Below are positions 1 to 11,221 of a stretch of 64,000 bases of DNA, one piece after another. Origin of the DNA: Primula veris (lineage: Eukaryota; Streptophyta; Magnoliopsida; Ericales; Primulaceae); the NCBI GenBank assembly GCA_963682055.1, contig OY821746.1:19023992-19087991 (forward strand). The letters are read 5' to 3'. The notes below the pieces were generated by a model. It saw only the letters and a list, made by a program, of their open reading frames with translations. It ran no database searches and was not told where the DNA came from. Position 1 is the first letter of the stretch. The number at the start of each line of letters is the position of its first letter. A program made the position numbers and the translations under genes.

Positions 1-1547
1 TTGAAAACCAAAATCCAGCAAATAAATAAATGCAACAATGTCGTGAACCCTGCACTCAACATCATCGGCACGATGATCCTTTGGGACTGCAAAAACTTGA
101 TGTAGCACTGAAGATGTGCAAAAGCAAAAATGCTTGGTATCATAAACTGGGCATAAGCACCGGCCTCAGCCGAGATCGCTGTATCTTGACCCAAGAATGC
201 AAGAATGTGGCCTGTATATGCCCAAATTAGGGCTACGGGTATACTTGCTAGAGAGAGAACTAACATTGCTCTCTGCATGTGAATGCCAACCATATGGTAT
301 TGTTTTGCTCCGTAAGCTTGACCACAAAATGTCTCTAACGCATTTGCTAGCCCAAGCTGATTAACGAAGCCAAAATAATGTAAGAATCAATCTTTTTTAA
401 AAGAAAAAATTGAAGCAAATGTTTGAGTTCACCCATGTCTTCCCAAGAGATTTGATTAAGTACGAGAAACGTTAATGAAGAAAATTTGAGACTGGTCAAA
501 GCAATATAAAAAAGAAAGAAAAGAGAGCATTAACTTATAGTAACCATTTGAGGAGAAATCAAATAGGATGCTGGAAAGTTGTAAACTTACATAAGTGTAT
601 TGTCAATTTGTGTTTTACAATTAGCACTTCATAGCTTACACTCGGTATTTTCTCTTTTTGTCTCCCTCAAAATTCAAAAGCAAGCACAATAAAGGGTTAG
701 GGGTTTCTGCTGATCTGTTCCATGAATTTGACCATTTGTTGTAATGCTACTCAGTGCCGGTTCAAAGGTCTACGGTACCTTAATCGGGACTGAAAACTTT
801 TACCCTTAAACCTTTATTGGACAAAAAAAAAAATCACTCTTCTGGATAGTTTTTTCAAGAAAAATATATATTCCGTCTGTCACCCGAGCCGGTCGGCTGG
901 CTTGGGTAACCAATGGACCTGTTCTCATGCTTCACTAAAAAAAGTGTATGCATAGCTGTTATGATTACTGCATGCTAACTAATAAATTAAATAACTTGAT
1001 TCTTAGCCAGCCAACTCGTTCATTATATAGAAAATCCAACAACTTTGTTCAAACTCAGACCATCCAACACGGCTCATTTTCGAACATTTGGCATCTATTA
1101 CCAGTAACAGAAATGCTAGACAACAATGTTATGCTTGGATGGTCAGCCGGAAATCAATTTTGGTGTTTATCCACCTTAATTGCTTAAAAGCAGCAGCAAA
1201 CAAAGGTTTCAACTACGATTAGCTTTTAACAAACGTAAGGACTAGATCGGCATTGACACCTACTAACTAGCCTGAAACTTGGCTATACATTAGTAGAGGG
1301 AGCATGCAGGTAAACTATAAGAGAGAAGTACCATGAGGCCGAAGCCAGTGACAACAGCGAATGAAGTCGCCATAGAAGCACCGGATAGTGCTAAATCTCC
1401 AAGATGTCCCACGAACATCAAAGAAATTACGTTTATACCCATCATTGAAGCATTAACCGCAACCATTGGCAGTGCTAGTGACAACTGCTTTTTCACCTCC
1501 TCTGTCTTATACCCGCCTTTTCTGCCTTCTCCAGCTTCCACCTCCAT
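1..1547 (-). CDS. DTX: MATE/DTX efflux transporter, 5' part (exons 1-2; runs off the window)
   Basis: Multidrug and toxic compound extrusion (DETOXIFICATION) family: membrane antiporters that export metabolites or xenobiotics using an H+ or Na+ gradient. Exon 1 is 1332-1547 (72 codons, from the ATG at 1547 to ATG|GTACTT). It starts with a short charged cytosolic N-terminus, then the first membrane span ending in the family motif VGHLGDLALSGASMATSF. Exon 2 begins at 356 after a TTAATCAG acceptor and stays open to base 1; it reads LGLANALETFCGQAYGAKQY, the hallmark MATE motif, then further hydrophobic spans. The junction is phase 0 and intron 1 is about 975 bp. About 190 of the roughly 480 residues usual for the family are present; the C-terminal half lies outside the window. 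The substrate cannot be told from the sequence. Confidence 0.9.
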
Positions 1548-1600
1548 TTCTTACCTCCCTATTCTCCGCTATTTCTTTTTTGACTTCTCTCTTCTTCCCC

Positions 1601-1608
1601 TATATATA
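1601..1608 (-). promoter_or_regulatory. TATA box of the MATE gene
   Basis: TATATATA lies 54 bp upstream of the MATE start codon on the coding strand. The segment between is pyrimidine-rich on the + strand, i.e. a GA-rich leader. Position and sequence fit a plant core promoter. Confidence 0.55.
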
Positions 1609-1679
1609 CCAGAAACACGATTGTGAAAATACTCAATTTGAGCTTGGCTGTAGTTTAGTGGTAGTCTTACAAATATGAT

Positions 1680-3471
1680 TGAAAACATGTCATGATCTAA
1701 ATACTACTTGACATTCTTAATTAGATAAAATAATAAGTCGTTGAAACATCAAAAGACAATTAACTTTGATATATGACGAATGTTCATATACTATATCATC
1801 TCGAAAGCTGTACTCACGGGCTTTTTAACACAATATATGTAAAAAACAAATTACGTATAGATAATACTATTCATTACGTTCAAGAAAAAAAGAAGAGAAC
1901 ATTTTTCATTAGAAAGATTGATGTGAAATGTAACTGAGTATATAATACCCTATTCTGCGATTCATTAGTTTTTTCTTATCCACCTTCTATAACTATCAAG
2001 ATCGTCGACGCAAGAAACAGTTTGTGAGAGGAGTTATTCACAAAAAGGACGACTTATTAAGATTAGAAGAACCAAGACCAACTGCATTGCTCAAATATAA
2101 AAATTGATATCTACGTCTAAATAAAATTTATAATCTGTACCTGCCCTACCAAAATAAAATATGCAATTTGTATATTGAAAAAATTAATGCATTTTGAGTA
2201 ATGCAAATAGGCTAAAAAAAAATGTGACAGATCAGCAACATATTTTTGTTATAATTGATCGTAGTTATTTGCTAGAGTCATGCTAAGAAATTGTATGAAC
2301 ACCGTGGCTACTCTGATGCTATAGTACTTGTGGTTAAATTAGTTAAAAAAACAACATAAACACTTAAGAATTTAGCTACAAACACTATAGTGTCGAGAAT
2401 ATCAACAAAGTGTATGTCAATATTTAGACATTCACTTATAGTGATTTAGCAACTATTTTTATACAGGTGGTAACCGGTAACTAATACAAACAGACATTCT
2501 AATTCTATAATTTATAGGAAAGATTTATTTGACATCATTTGTCTCCACATGTTAATTTATTTTTTTTTGTTGAAATAATATGATGTTAAAAGATATTTGG
2601 GCACTTAAAACATGTAGTACTGCTTATCGAGATTCAAGTCTAACATTGTCACTAATATGGTTAAATATGGCCTATAGTTAATACTTCGTAGCAATAAAAT
2701 TATTAGCAAAATACTTATGGGTTAAAACATATTTAATTAGCTCATACCTAAATATATTCAAAGCACAATGGAATTAAATTGCGACTACATATTAACCTTT
2801 TTTTGTACCTATATATGAAGAGTCAAATATATCATCATGGAAATTATAATTAGGTTTTCTACGTGAAACAAATGGATTTCGACAACTAGAATAGATCTGG
2901 CTAAAACGTCAAGAATTTGGTTTACGGCATGAGTTAATTGTCAGAAGGTCTTTTATTTAAGTCAATTAAATGTCTTCGTAAAAGTACAAAAAAATATGAG
3001 TGTAAGAATTTCGTTTTTAACATAGTCGCACGTGAATGCATCGGTTAATGCCCCCATCAAGCTAAAATATATAAACATGCATTTGTTCCTTTAAAAGAGA
3101 AGACAATATATTGTCCTGCATACTTATAGTGATCCAGTTACTATATATTATAATGGTCTTGATTATGTATATAATACAGCAAATTATTTGTTTTTGGATG
3201 TATATATAATTTTTGGTTAAAAAAAATAAAAAAATGGACAACTATATAGGACAAGTACTATTATTTAGGTGGTTGTGAAAAGAAACGGAAGTAGTAAGTC
3301 GTATTTAACTTTTTGTTGACCAAAAACCATGATGAAACATGAGATAATTTTAATTAAAAACATACTCGTAGACCGTATTAATTTATTAATCATGATTGCA
3401 GTCGCACATTTACCGGCAAATCCATAGTAGTGACTGATTTATTGTTTGATTATTTACTAAATTTACGAACG
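1680..3471. other. Gene-free AT-rich intergenic DNA
   Basis: No open reading frame of note, splice-consistent exon or structured repeat was recognised here. It lies upstream of the MATE gene and ends at the copia insertion site. Confidence 0.5.
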
Positions 3472-3476
3472 CGGAG

Positions 3477-3704
3477 TGTTGAGAAGTGTGTTCATTGGGA
3501 AGAGCAAAATAGTCTCTTAACTTAATGGATATGCTCATGTACATTATCCTAGGTGCATACTTTGTTTAGTTCTATGTATAGTCTCTTAGAATGTAGTGTT
3601 GAATTATTATTTCGTTTTCTTCCATATATCTATTTTTGTATAAATAGGCCTTCTTGGTGAGAAGAATAATACACAATCATATTTTCTATATCTCTTTCTT
3701 TACA
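3477..3704 (+). repeat. 5' LTR of the copia element
   Basis: Direct repeat of 8129-8356, 228 bp, bounded by TG...CA. It holds a TATA box, TATAAATA at 3639-3646, placing expected transcription initiation near the LTR end. The PBS starts at 3705. Confidence 0.95.
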
Positions 3705-3781
3705 TGGTATCAGAACAGGAACGTCCTTCCTCTCTCTATCTTTCTTAAAATACTTCCGCTTCTCTAAAATAATATCATCCG

Positions 3782-4735
3782 ATGGCTGGCGATGATGAAG
3801 CCGTTGATAACTCTAGTCAATCTAATGGGTCCAATCCCCTCTTCCTTCACCACTCGGATAATCCTTGGTTGGTTCTCGTTTTCAAGCCCCTCACGGGCGA
3901 TAATTCTTCTTCCTGGAAAAGGTCTATGTCAAAGGCCTTTAATGCCAAAAACAAACTTGGTTTTGTTGATGGCACCATTGTTGCTCCGTCTCTTACTGAT
4001 AATCCTGATGAGTTTGCATCATGGTCTCGATGCAATGATATGGTTCATTCCTGGATCGTCAATTCCATCCCCAATAATTTATCTGATAGTGTTATGTTCT
4101 ATTCGACGGCTCGTGAAGTTTGGGAGGACTTACGAGAACGTTTTTCTCAAAGTAATGCTCCCCGGATATATGAGATCCAACGAGATATCTCTTGCCTTAG
4201 GCAGGATCAACTTTCTGTGGCCGCTTATTATACTAAGCTTAATAGTTTGTGGGATGAGCTTTCTACCTACGACGAAGCTTGTCAGTGTGACGTTAAGCTT
4301 GAGCAGCAACGTCTTATGCAGTTTCTTATGGGTCTTAACGAATCTTTTAGCAATGTTCGCGGGCAAGTTCTTCTCATGAGTCCCTTGCCTTCCACCCGAC
4401 AAGCTTATCATTCAATTTCCTCACATGAAAAACAAAAAATTATTGCGGTGTCCGCCTCTCGAAGTGCCGAAAATTCGACTGTCATGGATGTGCGTAAAAA
4501 TAACAACGACCGTGGATATCAAAATAGGGACAAAGATCGCGCTGGCCATGGGTGCGACCGCTTTGGATCTGCTTGGGTGCGACCACACTGTACGCACTGT
4601 AACACTCCTGGTCATTATATCGAGACCTGCTACAAGTTACATGGACTTCCTCCTAGTCATCCCCAGAATCGCCGCAATCAGTCCAAACCTATCGGGGGAT
4701 TCAAAAATGTCAGTGCCTCTTCGGTAATTAAATAA
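3782..4735 (+). CDS. Copia Gag-like polyprotein segment with zinc knuckle
   Basis: 317 codons, open from the ATG at 3782. The N-terminal half carries the plant copia Gag/UBN2-type region (NPLFLHHSDNPWLVL, and WSRCNDMVHSWIVNSI further on), which packages element RNA into particles. A CCHC zinc knuckle, CTHCNTPGHYIETC, lies at about 4588-4632. In intact copia elements gag and pol are one frame. Here a TAA at 4733-4735 stops the frame, and the same frame then continues into protease without a shift, so the stop is probably a point mutation (or a readthrough stop, which I consider less likely). The 100- to 200-residue readings in other frames are shadows. Confidence 0.85.
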   Translation: MAGDDEAVDNSSQSNGSNPLFLHHSDNPWLVLVFKPLTGDNSSSWKRSMSKAFNAKNKLGFVDGTIVAPSLTDNPDEFASWSRCNDMVHSWIVNSIPNNLSDSVMFYSTAREVWEDLRERFSQSNAPRIYEIQRDISCLRQDQLSVAAYYTKLNSLWDELSTYDEACQCDVKLEQQRLMQFLMGLNESFSNVRGQVLLMSPLPSTRQAYHSISSHEKQKIIAVSASRSAENSTVMDVRKNNNDRGYQNRDKDRAGHGCDRFGSAWVRPHCTHCNTPGHYIETCYKLHGLPPSHPQNRRNQSKPIGGFKNVSASSVIK

Positions 4736-7700
4736 GGCGAGATCCAAGGAAGTTCCAACTCAGGTTTCTCGCATGATCAACTGCAACAACTTTGGGAGCT
4801 GTTGAGCAAATCTTCTGCTAGTGGTATGTCTCATGCCAACTCTTCGTCCTGTCCAGGTTCGTTAAATAACAAACGTTGGATTATTGATAGTGAGGCCACC
4901 GATCATATGACTTCTTCGACGTCTGATTTTTCACATAACGACATGCGTCGTTCGTTACCAACTGTCGTACTACCTAATGGTGGAAAGGCATTGATTGAGT
5001 CCACTGGGACCGTTTCTTTAAATTCGGAATATTCTCTACATGATGTGCTTTTTATACCGAATTTTAAAGTGGATTTAATGTCTGTTAGTAAACTTACCAA
5101 AGATTTGAACTGCTCAATAACCTTCTATTCCTCTTCGTGTGTCTTGCAGGATCTGGAGACCAAAAGGACGATTGGTTTGGGTAGGCAGCGTGATGATCTA
5201 TATTACCTAACCGAGTTCAAGTCCATCAATGAATTAGAACCCCATTGTAATGCTTCAGTTTTATCTACCGACTTATGGCATAAACGTCTAGGTCATGTGT
5301 CTTCTTCCCGTTTAGATTTTATTGCAAATTTTTTTCTGAATATCAATGTTATTCCAAACAAAATTTGTCATATTTGTCCACTAGCTAAACAAACTCGTCT
5401 CCCTTTTCCTTCTAGTACAATATCGACTTCTAAATTTTTTGAAATAATTCATTGTGATATTTGGGGTCCGTATAAAGTCCCTTCTCTATCAGGCGCACAT
5501 TATTTTCTTACTCTTGTCGATGACTTTTCTCGATTTACTTGGATCTTTTTAATGAAACATAAAAGTGAAACTCAACAATTACTAAGACAATTTTTATCTT
5601 ATGCCCAAACTCAATTTTCATTCAATATTAAAACTATTCAAAGTGATAATGGTTCTGAATTTGTCTCTCTCCTTAACTTCTTTCAAGATAATGGAATAGT
5701 TTTTCAAACTTCATGTACCGACACTCCCCAACAAAATGGAGTCGTCGAGCGTAAACATAGACATATTCTAGAGGTTGCCCGAGCTTTAAAAATTCAAGAC
5801 AACCTTCCCAAGAAATTTTGGGGGGATTGTTTCCTACATGCAGTTCATTGCCTACTTCTCTATTATCCCATAAAACTCCTTTTGAGCTTCTTTATTCCAA
5901 ACCGCCCATTTACTCGCATCTTAGAATTTTTGGCTGTCTAGCCTTCGCAAAAAACAACCGAATTACAAATAAGTTCGATCCTCGGGCAACTCGTTGTGTT
6001 TTCATAGGCTATCCATTCGGTCAAAAGGCCTTCAAATTATATGATCTCGAAAATCATAAAGTTTTCACCAATCGAGATGTCGTGTTCCATGAAAATGAAT
6101 TCCCATTTATCGATCAAAATGATGATTCAGATAACTCAAACTTGTGTAGACCAATCTTTATCAATGCACCCGATAACTTCGAAAATGATCGACTCACCCC
6201 AGACGAAAATCCAATCAACAACGAAAATACCGTCGAAAATCCAACCGACAATGGAAATCCTATAGAAAGCCCCATCATCAACGAAAATCCTATCAAAAAT
6301 CTTACCTCTACTTCCGAGCACGCCAACGCAGAAAATCCAATCGATAACCCACCATCTACTTTAGAACCAATTCAACAGCCCACACGCCGATCTTCTCGAC
6401 CATCTATCCCATCCACTATACTTCGCGATTATTCTTGGACCCCCATCACGCGGCCGTCTTCAAACCTATCGTCCAATACGTCTCCAGGTCCTCGAAAAGA
6501 TACCAGATATCCATTGTCTAATTATGTTTCTTATCATCGCTTATCGCCATCACATCGTTCCCTTTTAGCTCAAATATCAGGAACTCGGGAACCACAAACT
6601 TATGATGAGGCCGTTGTTCATCCCGAATGGCGCCGAGCGATGGATTCTGAATTGAAATATTTGGATGAAAATAAAACTTGGTCTCTAGCTCCCTTGCCGA
6701 TTGGAAAGACACCCATCGGGTGTCGTTGGGTATATAAGATTAAATATCGATCAGATGGCTCTATTGAACGCTATAAAGCTCGGTTGGTGGTTAAGAGTTT
6801 TGCTCAATTAGAAGGCGTTGATTATGAAGAAACTTTCTCACCCACCGCCAAAATTGTTTCGATTCGATGCTTGTTGGCTCTTGCTTCTGCCAATAAATGG
6901 ACCCTACATCATCTCGATGTAAATAATGCCTTCCTTCACGGTGACCTCGACGAGGAAATTTATATGTCCCCTCCTCCTGGTTTTCGTGGACAGAGGGAGA
7001 ATTTAGTATGTCGCCTTCACAAATCTCTTTATGGTCTGAAGCAAGCTTCTCGACAGTGGTTCTCAAAATTCTCTATCGCTGTCTGTTCAGTTGGCTACAT
7101 CCAATCAAAGGCTGACTATTCCTTGTTTACGCGCAAACAAGAAAACTCTTTTACTGCTCTCTTGATATATGTTGACGATATTATTATCACCGGAAATGAT
7201 TTAGATAGCATCAAATCTCTGAAGAACTTTCTTCAAAGACAGTTTCGAATTAAAGACCTTGGAGATTTAAAGTATTTTCTTGGGATCGAAGTATCGCGTT
7301 CTGATGAAGGCATAACTATTTCTCAACGAAAGTATGCAATTGAAATCATTAGTGACGCTGGCTTATCTGGTGCTGCTCCAGTCGATCATCCTATGGAAGT
7401 TGGTCTAAAACTTTCCGATAAGGGTGAATTATTAAAAGATCCCGCTCGATATCGTTGATTAATTGGTCGCCTCATCTATTTGACTATCTCGAGACCAGAT
7501 ATCACCTACCATGTGCATGTTCTAAGTAGATTCATGCATGAACCTCGTATACCGTACATGGACGCTGCCCTCCGTATCATCCGTTACCTAAAAGGAGCCC
7601 CTGGCAAAGGCTTATTTTTTTCGTCCTCCACAGATTTTAGTTTACGAGCTTATTGCGACTCCGATTGGGCTGGTTGTCCAATGACTCGAAGGTCCACAAC

Positions 7701-8121
7701 TGGATATTGTGTCTTTCTTGGAGATTCTTTAATATCTTGGCGATCGAAAAGGCAGAAAACCGTCTCCCTCTGTTCAGCTGAAGCCGAATATAGAGCGATG
7801 ACTAGCGTTTGTTGTGAGTTAACTTGGTTGCGTTCTCTCTTGAATGATCTCGACATTTGTCATCCGCAAGCAGCTGTTCTGTATTGCGACAACAAGGCCG
7901 CCCTATATATCGCTGCGAATCCTGTCTTTCACGAACGTACTCGTCATATCGAAATGGATTGTCATTTTATTAGGGATAAGATATTGGACGGATCCGTTTC
8001 TACCTGTCATGTCAATTTGTCTTCTCAACTTGCCGACGTATTTACGAAGGCTTTGGGAAAGGATACTTTCACTTCCCTAATTTCCAAGTTGGGAGTTCTA
8101 GACATTCACTCTCCAACTTGA
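4736..8121 (+). pseudogene. Copia pol: protease-integrase-RT-RNase H, broken
   Basis: Frame 2 from 4736 reads the protease; the usual DSG catalytic triplet is DSE here (codons 4886-4894). The integrase follows: HHCC region (WHKRLGH ... CHICPLAKQ), first Asp in HCDIWGPY, second in SDNGSEF, Glu in GVVERKHR. After FLHAVH (about 5850) the homology moves to frame 1 with a few residues missing, consistent with a small non-triplet deletion. Frame 1 then gives IFGCLAFAK, the reverse transcriptase with YVDD at 7168-7179, a TGA at 7456-7458 where Arg is usual, and RNase H ([38 protein letters not shown]) to the stop at 8119-8121. The lesions are mostly transitions, as expected of methylated, silenced DNA. 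Confidence 0.93.
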
Positions 8122-8128
8122 GAGGGAG

Positions 8129-8356
8129 TGTTGAGAAGTGTGCTCAATGGGAAGAGCAAAAGAGTCTCTTAACTTAGTGGATAGGTTTATGTACATTATC
8201 CTAGGTGCATACTTTGTTTAGTTCTATGTATAGTCTCTTAGAATGTAGTGTTGATTTATTATTTCGCTTTCTCCCATGTATCTACTCTTGTATAAATAGG
8301 CCTTCTTGGTGAGAAGAATAATACACAATCATATTTTCTATATATCTTTCTTTACA
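8129..8356 (+). repeat. 3' LTR of the copia element
   Basis: 228 bp, about 94% identical to the 5' LTR with no indel. It is preceded by the purine tract and followed by the target duplication CGGAG. Confidence 0.95.
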
Positions 8357-8445
8357 CGGAGTGTGTAGGTAATTAGATGAATCTGAAAGTTAAAAAGCAT
8401 GAGATTGTAACATTGTGCTATTATGGCGGATTGGTGACCGATGAA

Positions 8446-8628
8446 CACTACAAAATAATGTTTGATTTATTGAGAGTCAAAAGTTGTTTCAAGCCTGTCA
8501 CTAATTTAAAAAATTGTCATAAATCTGTCACAAATTGACTAAAAAGTCACAAAACCGTCACAAAAATAAGCTCGTAACAGAAAATACCGTCACTAATCCC
8601 ATCGCTATTTGGTTTTTTTTTTTTAGTG
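8446..8628. mobile_element. CACTA-like MITE (183 bp)
   Basis: It starts CACTACAAAA and ends TTTTTTAGTG, one mismatch from a perfect 10-bp inverted terminus. It is flanked by a 3-bp duplication GAA (8443-8445, 8629-8631). The interior repeats gtcacaaa/cgtcac words. Terminus and 3-bp duplication fit the CACTA (CMC/EnSpm) superfamily, non-autonomous. Confidence 0.7.
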
Positions 8629-8631
8629 GAA

Positions 8632-8999
8632 ATTGATTGAACAATCTCTTTGCCAAATATGATGGCAAGGCGATATATAGTCACATGCCAAAATTAACGA
8701 TAACCATATCTGAGCGACACATACTTCGGTTTAGCAACGAAAGAACAACGACAATCAACCATGGCTTGGCAACAGTTCAAAGACAAGGTTTAACAAGCAA
8801 CGAGTGATCAATTTTAAAAGAATGACATTTAGGTTGCCATTGGTAAACCACTCCAAAAACATTGCTGAGATACTCATAGTGGCAGAGCGAGGAGTTCGTG
8901 CCAGCGGGGATAGACGGACCCACATTGGATCCAGTGAGGTCACCAAACCTTGTTAACTTTTTGTTGTGAAACTGTTAGATCTCATCACTCATGTATAAG
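8632..8999. other. Intergenic, no gene recognised
   Basis: It contains a short GC-richer patch (about 8880-8940, ccagcggggatagacggacc). This resembles words common in plant transposon tails but shows no coding or terminal structure. Confidence 0.4.
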
Positions 9000-10260
9000 G
9001 TCCTAGTACTTTTTTTCAACGAGAATTCATTATACGTATCTCATAGCAACTTATATTTCTCATAAATACATCTAAAGTTCATATTCGCTCTAGATAACAC
9101 TTTTTAATTATTCACTTTAATTACAAAAACACCATTATCCAATGCAAAACATAATATACATACTTTCTCTCTCAAAAACCGAAAAAAACTAGTTTTGAAT
9201 TAAAATAAAATTCTATAAACCTAACAAATCACAAAAATTATAAAAAATGAAAAAAAAATTCATAAAAAAATAAAAAATCACCAAAAAAATGAAAAAAAAA
9301 AATCACAATAAATGTATTTTTCTAAAAAAAATCATAAAAAATCATTAAAACCACAAAAAATCACAAAAATCACAAAAAATTATAAAAAAATAGTTTTTTT
9401 GTCAATAGATAACTTTTTACACCGAAAAATATGTTTTTTATCAGCAACTAGTTTTTTCATTAAAAAATGGCTTTTTCACCAAAAAAGTGATTTTTCATCA
9501 AAAAGTGAATATAATTTAATAAAATTGCATATGATTAAGTCAAATTTACATATATTTCACCATAAAATGCATATATTTCAATAAAAATACATATGTTTTA
9601 GTTAAAAGTGCATATACTTTGATACAAAGAACATGTAGTTTACTATAAAAGTATATATATTTCAATCGAAAGTGTATACACTTCAGACAAAAACGAATCT
9701 ACTTCGACACAAAATTCATATATTTCAATCAAGAGTGTATACAATTTAATCAAAAGTGTATTTAGTTCAATCGAAAGTGCATATAGTTCGATCAAAAGAG
9801 CATCTATTTCAACACAAATTGCATACAGTTCAATCAAAATTGCATACAATTCAGTCAAAAGTGCATATAATTCAGCACAAAGTGCATATATATCAATCGA
9901 AAGTGCATACAGTTTAGTCAAAACTGCATCTAGTTCAACATAAAGTGTATCTATTTCAACACAAATTGCATACATTTCAGTCAAAAGTGCATCTAGTTCA
10001 ACACAAAGTGCATACAATTCAGTCAAAAGGGCATATAGTTCAACAAAAAAGTATATACAATTCAATCAAAAATGCATTTAGTTCAACAAAAAAATGCATG
10101 CAATTCAGTCAAAATGGCATACAATTCAGCCAGAAGTGCATCTGATTATACAAAAAGTGCATATAGTCCAATATAAAGCGCATACAATTAAGAAAAAAAA
10201 GTTCATATTAGTTCAGTCAAAATTGCTAAAAATCGTATAGTTCACAACAAATCGCATATT
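9000..10260. repeat. AT-rich element with internal degenerate minisatellite
   Basis: The left part (9000-9500) is A-rich with many cacaaaaaat words. From about 9530 to 10250 a 22-24 bp unit, consensus near gtgcatatagttcaatcaaa, is repeated some 30 times with heavy divergence. The same unit in reverse orientation fills 53260-53920, and the outer sequence gaattcattatacgtatctc (9022-9041) is echoed inverted near 54120. These two loci are therefore copies of one family. The 140-codon minus reading and 66-codon plus reading here are by-products of the repeat. Confidence 0.75.
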
Positions 10261-10284
10261 ATTTACTTCAAATTTAAAACAAAA

Positions 10285-10385
10285 CAAAAAAATTCGGATG
10301 GATTCGAACCACCAAACTCTTGAATATCGGTGTTGGTGTAAGCACTCATACCATTCTGAGCTTACGGATGTATATAGTCGCTAAA
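10285..10385 (-). repeat. tRNA-derived (SINE-like) fragment
   Basis: On the minus strand, taagctcagaatgg resembles a polymerase III A box. About 45 nt on, GGTTCGAATCC is a perfect B box, followed by a T-rich tract. The region does not fold as a full tRNA and lacks a matching acceptor stem, so it is read as a SINE head or tRNA relic. A second GGTTCGAATC lies on the plus strand at about 10515. Confidence 0.4.
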
Positions 10386-10389
10386 GAAA

Positions 10390-11112
10390 ATCATACAAGC
10401 ATGTATATCTAAAAAATCATTCCGTCTCCGTCTAAAAATTAACAAATAGTCAAGTAACAAACCCTCCATCTAAATTAAATTTAGTAATTTTTGTTGGTGC
10501 AAGCGTTCTTTGCCATTTCAAGGTTCGAATCAATTTAGTAACTTATAAACAAAAATATATGGACTTAATAGACAAAAACTAACCATACGAAAACCAACGC
10601 CTTAGCCAATAAAACATAATCAGTGCCTACAAAACGTCATATAAAACCTACAAAAATCAGTTCATACTATTTATATACATATAAAAATTATTACTACTCC
10701 ACTAGCAACTCAGATAAAATCCAAACAAATACATGTACACTTTTTTTTCAGCCCTAAACGAGTTTTGATTCAGACCCAAATGGACCTAAATCGACATCCA
10801 TTTCAACCTGAAAACGGGTACAATTTCAGACCTAAACAGATATTTAACATTATAAAACTCCATAAAACAAACCTTCCAGAAAACACAAACTTGCACCTGT
10901 TAATGACCAAATGAAGCAATGTTTCACAAAATGGATATTTTCACTCCTGAATCGAGGTGTATTTTAGCCCTAAAACAGAGCTTAATTTCAGCTCCAAACA
11001 GAGCTTAATTTCAGCCACAAACGGACTCCGTTTTCAATATCGAATCGAGGTCTATTTCAACCCCAAAAGGAGCTTAATTCAAGCCTCAAACATGGCTTGA
11101 TTTCACACACAC
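10390..11112. other. Intergenic with short degenerate repeats
   Basis: From about 10750 to 11100 a loose 24-bp motif (gcttaatttcagccccaaac) recurs several times, with related forms such as tccatttcaacctgaaaacg. Nothing coding was recognised. Confidence 0.4.
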
Positions 11113-11123
11113 ATGTATATATA

Positions 11124-11211
<88 letters not shown>

Positions 11212-11221
11212 TGTATGTATA
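11113..11221. repeat. Compound microsatellite (GT)n(TA)n(GTAT)n
   Basis: A run of about 26 TA units (11133-11184) is followed by nine GTAT units. The 81-codon minus reading across it (YIHTYIHTYI) is an artefact. Confidence 0.95.

Larger units (their letters stand above)
3477..8356 (+). mobile_element. Full-length Ty1/copia LTR retrotransposon, coding region decayed
   Basis: Both LTRs are 228 bp (3477-3704 and 8129-8356), starting TGTTG and ending TTTACA. A 5-bp target duplication CGGAG flanks the element (3472-3476 and 8357-8361). The primer-binding site TGGTATCAGAACAGG follows the 5' LTR directly and resembles the initiator-Met tRNA complement. A purine tract GAGAGGGAG (8120-8128) precedes the 3' LTR. 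Internal order is gag, protease, integrase, reverse transcriptase, RNase H, the copia order. Hand alignment of the LTRs gives about 14 substitutions and no indels (about 6%), so the insertion is not recent. The polyprotein has two in-frame stops, a frameshift and a changed protease active-site residue, so this copy cannot be autonomous. Confidence 0.97.

Noticed and set aside
948..1187. 79-codon plus-strand reading
   Set aside because: It lies in the first intron of the MATE gene on the opposite strand and has no recognisable motif.
10285..10385. True tRNA gene on the minus strand
   Set aside because: A- and B-box-like words are present, but no acceptor stem pairs and the anticodon arm is not convincing.
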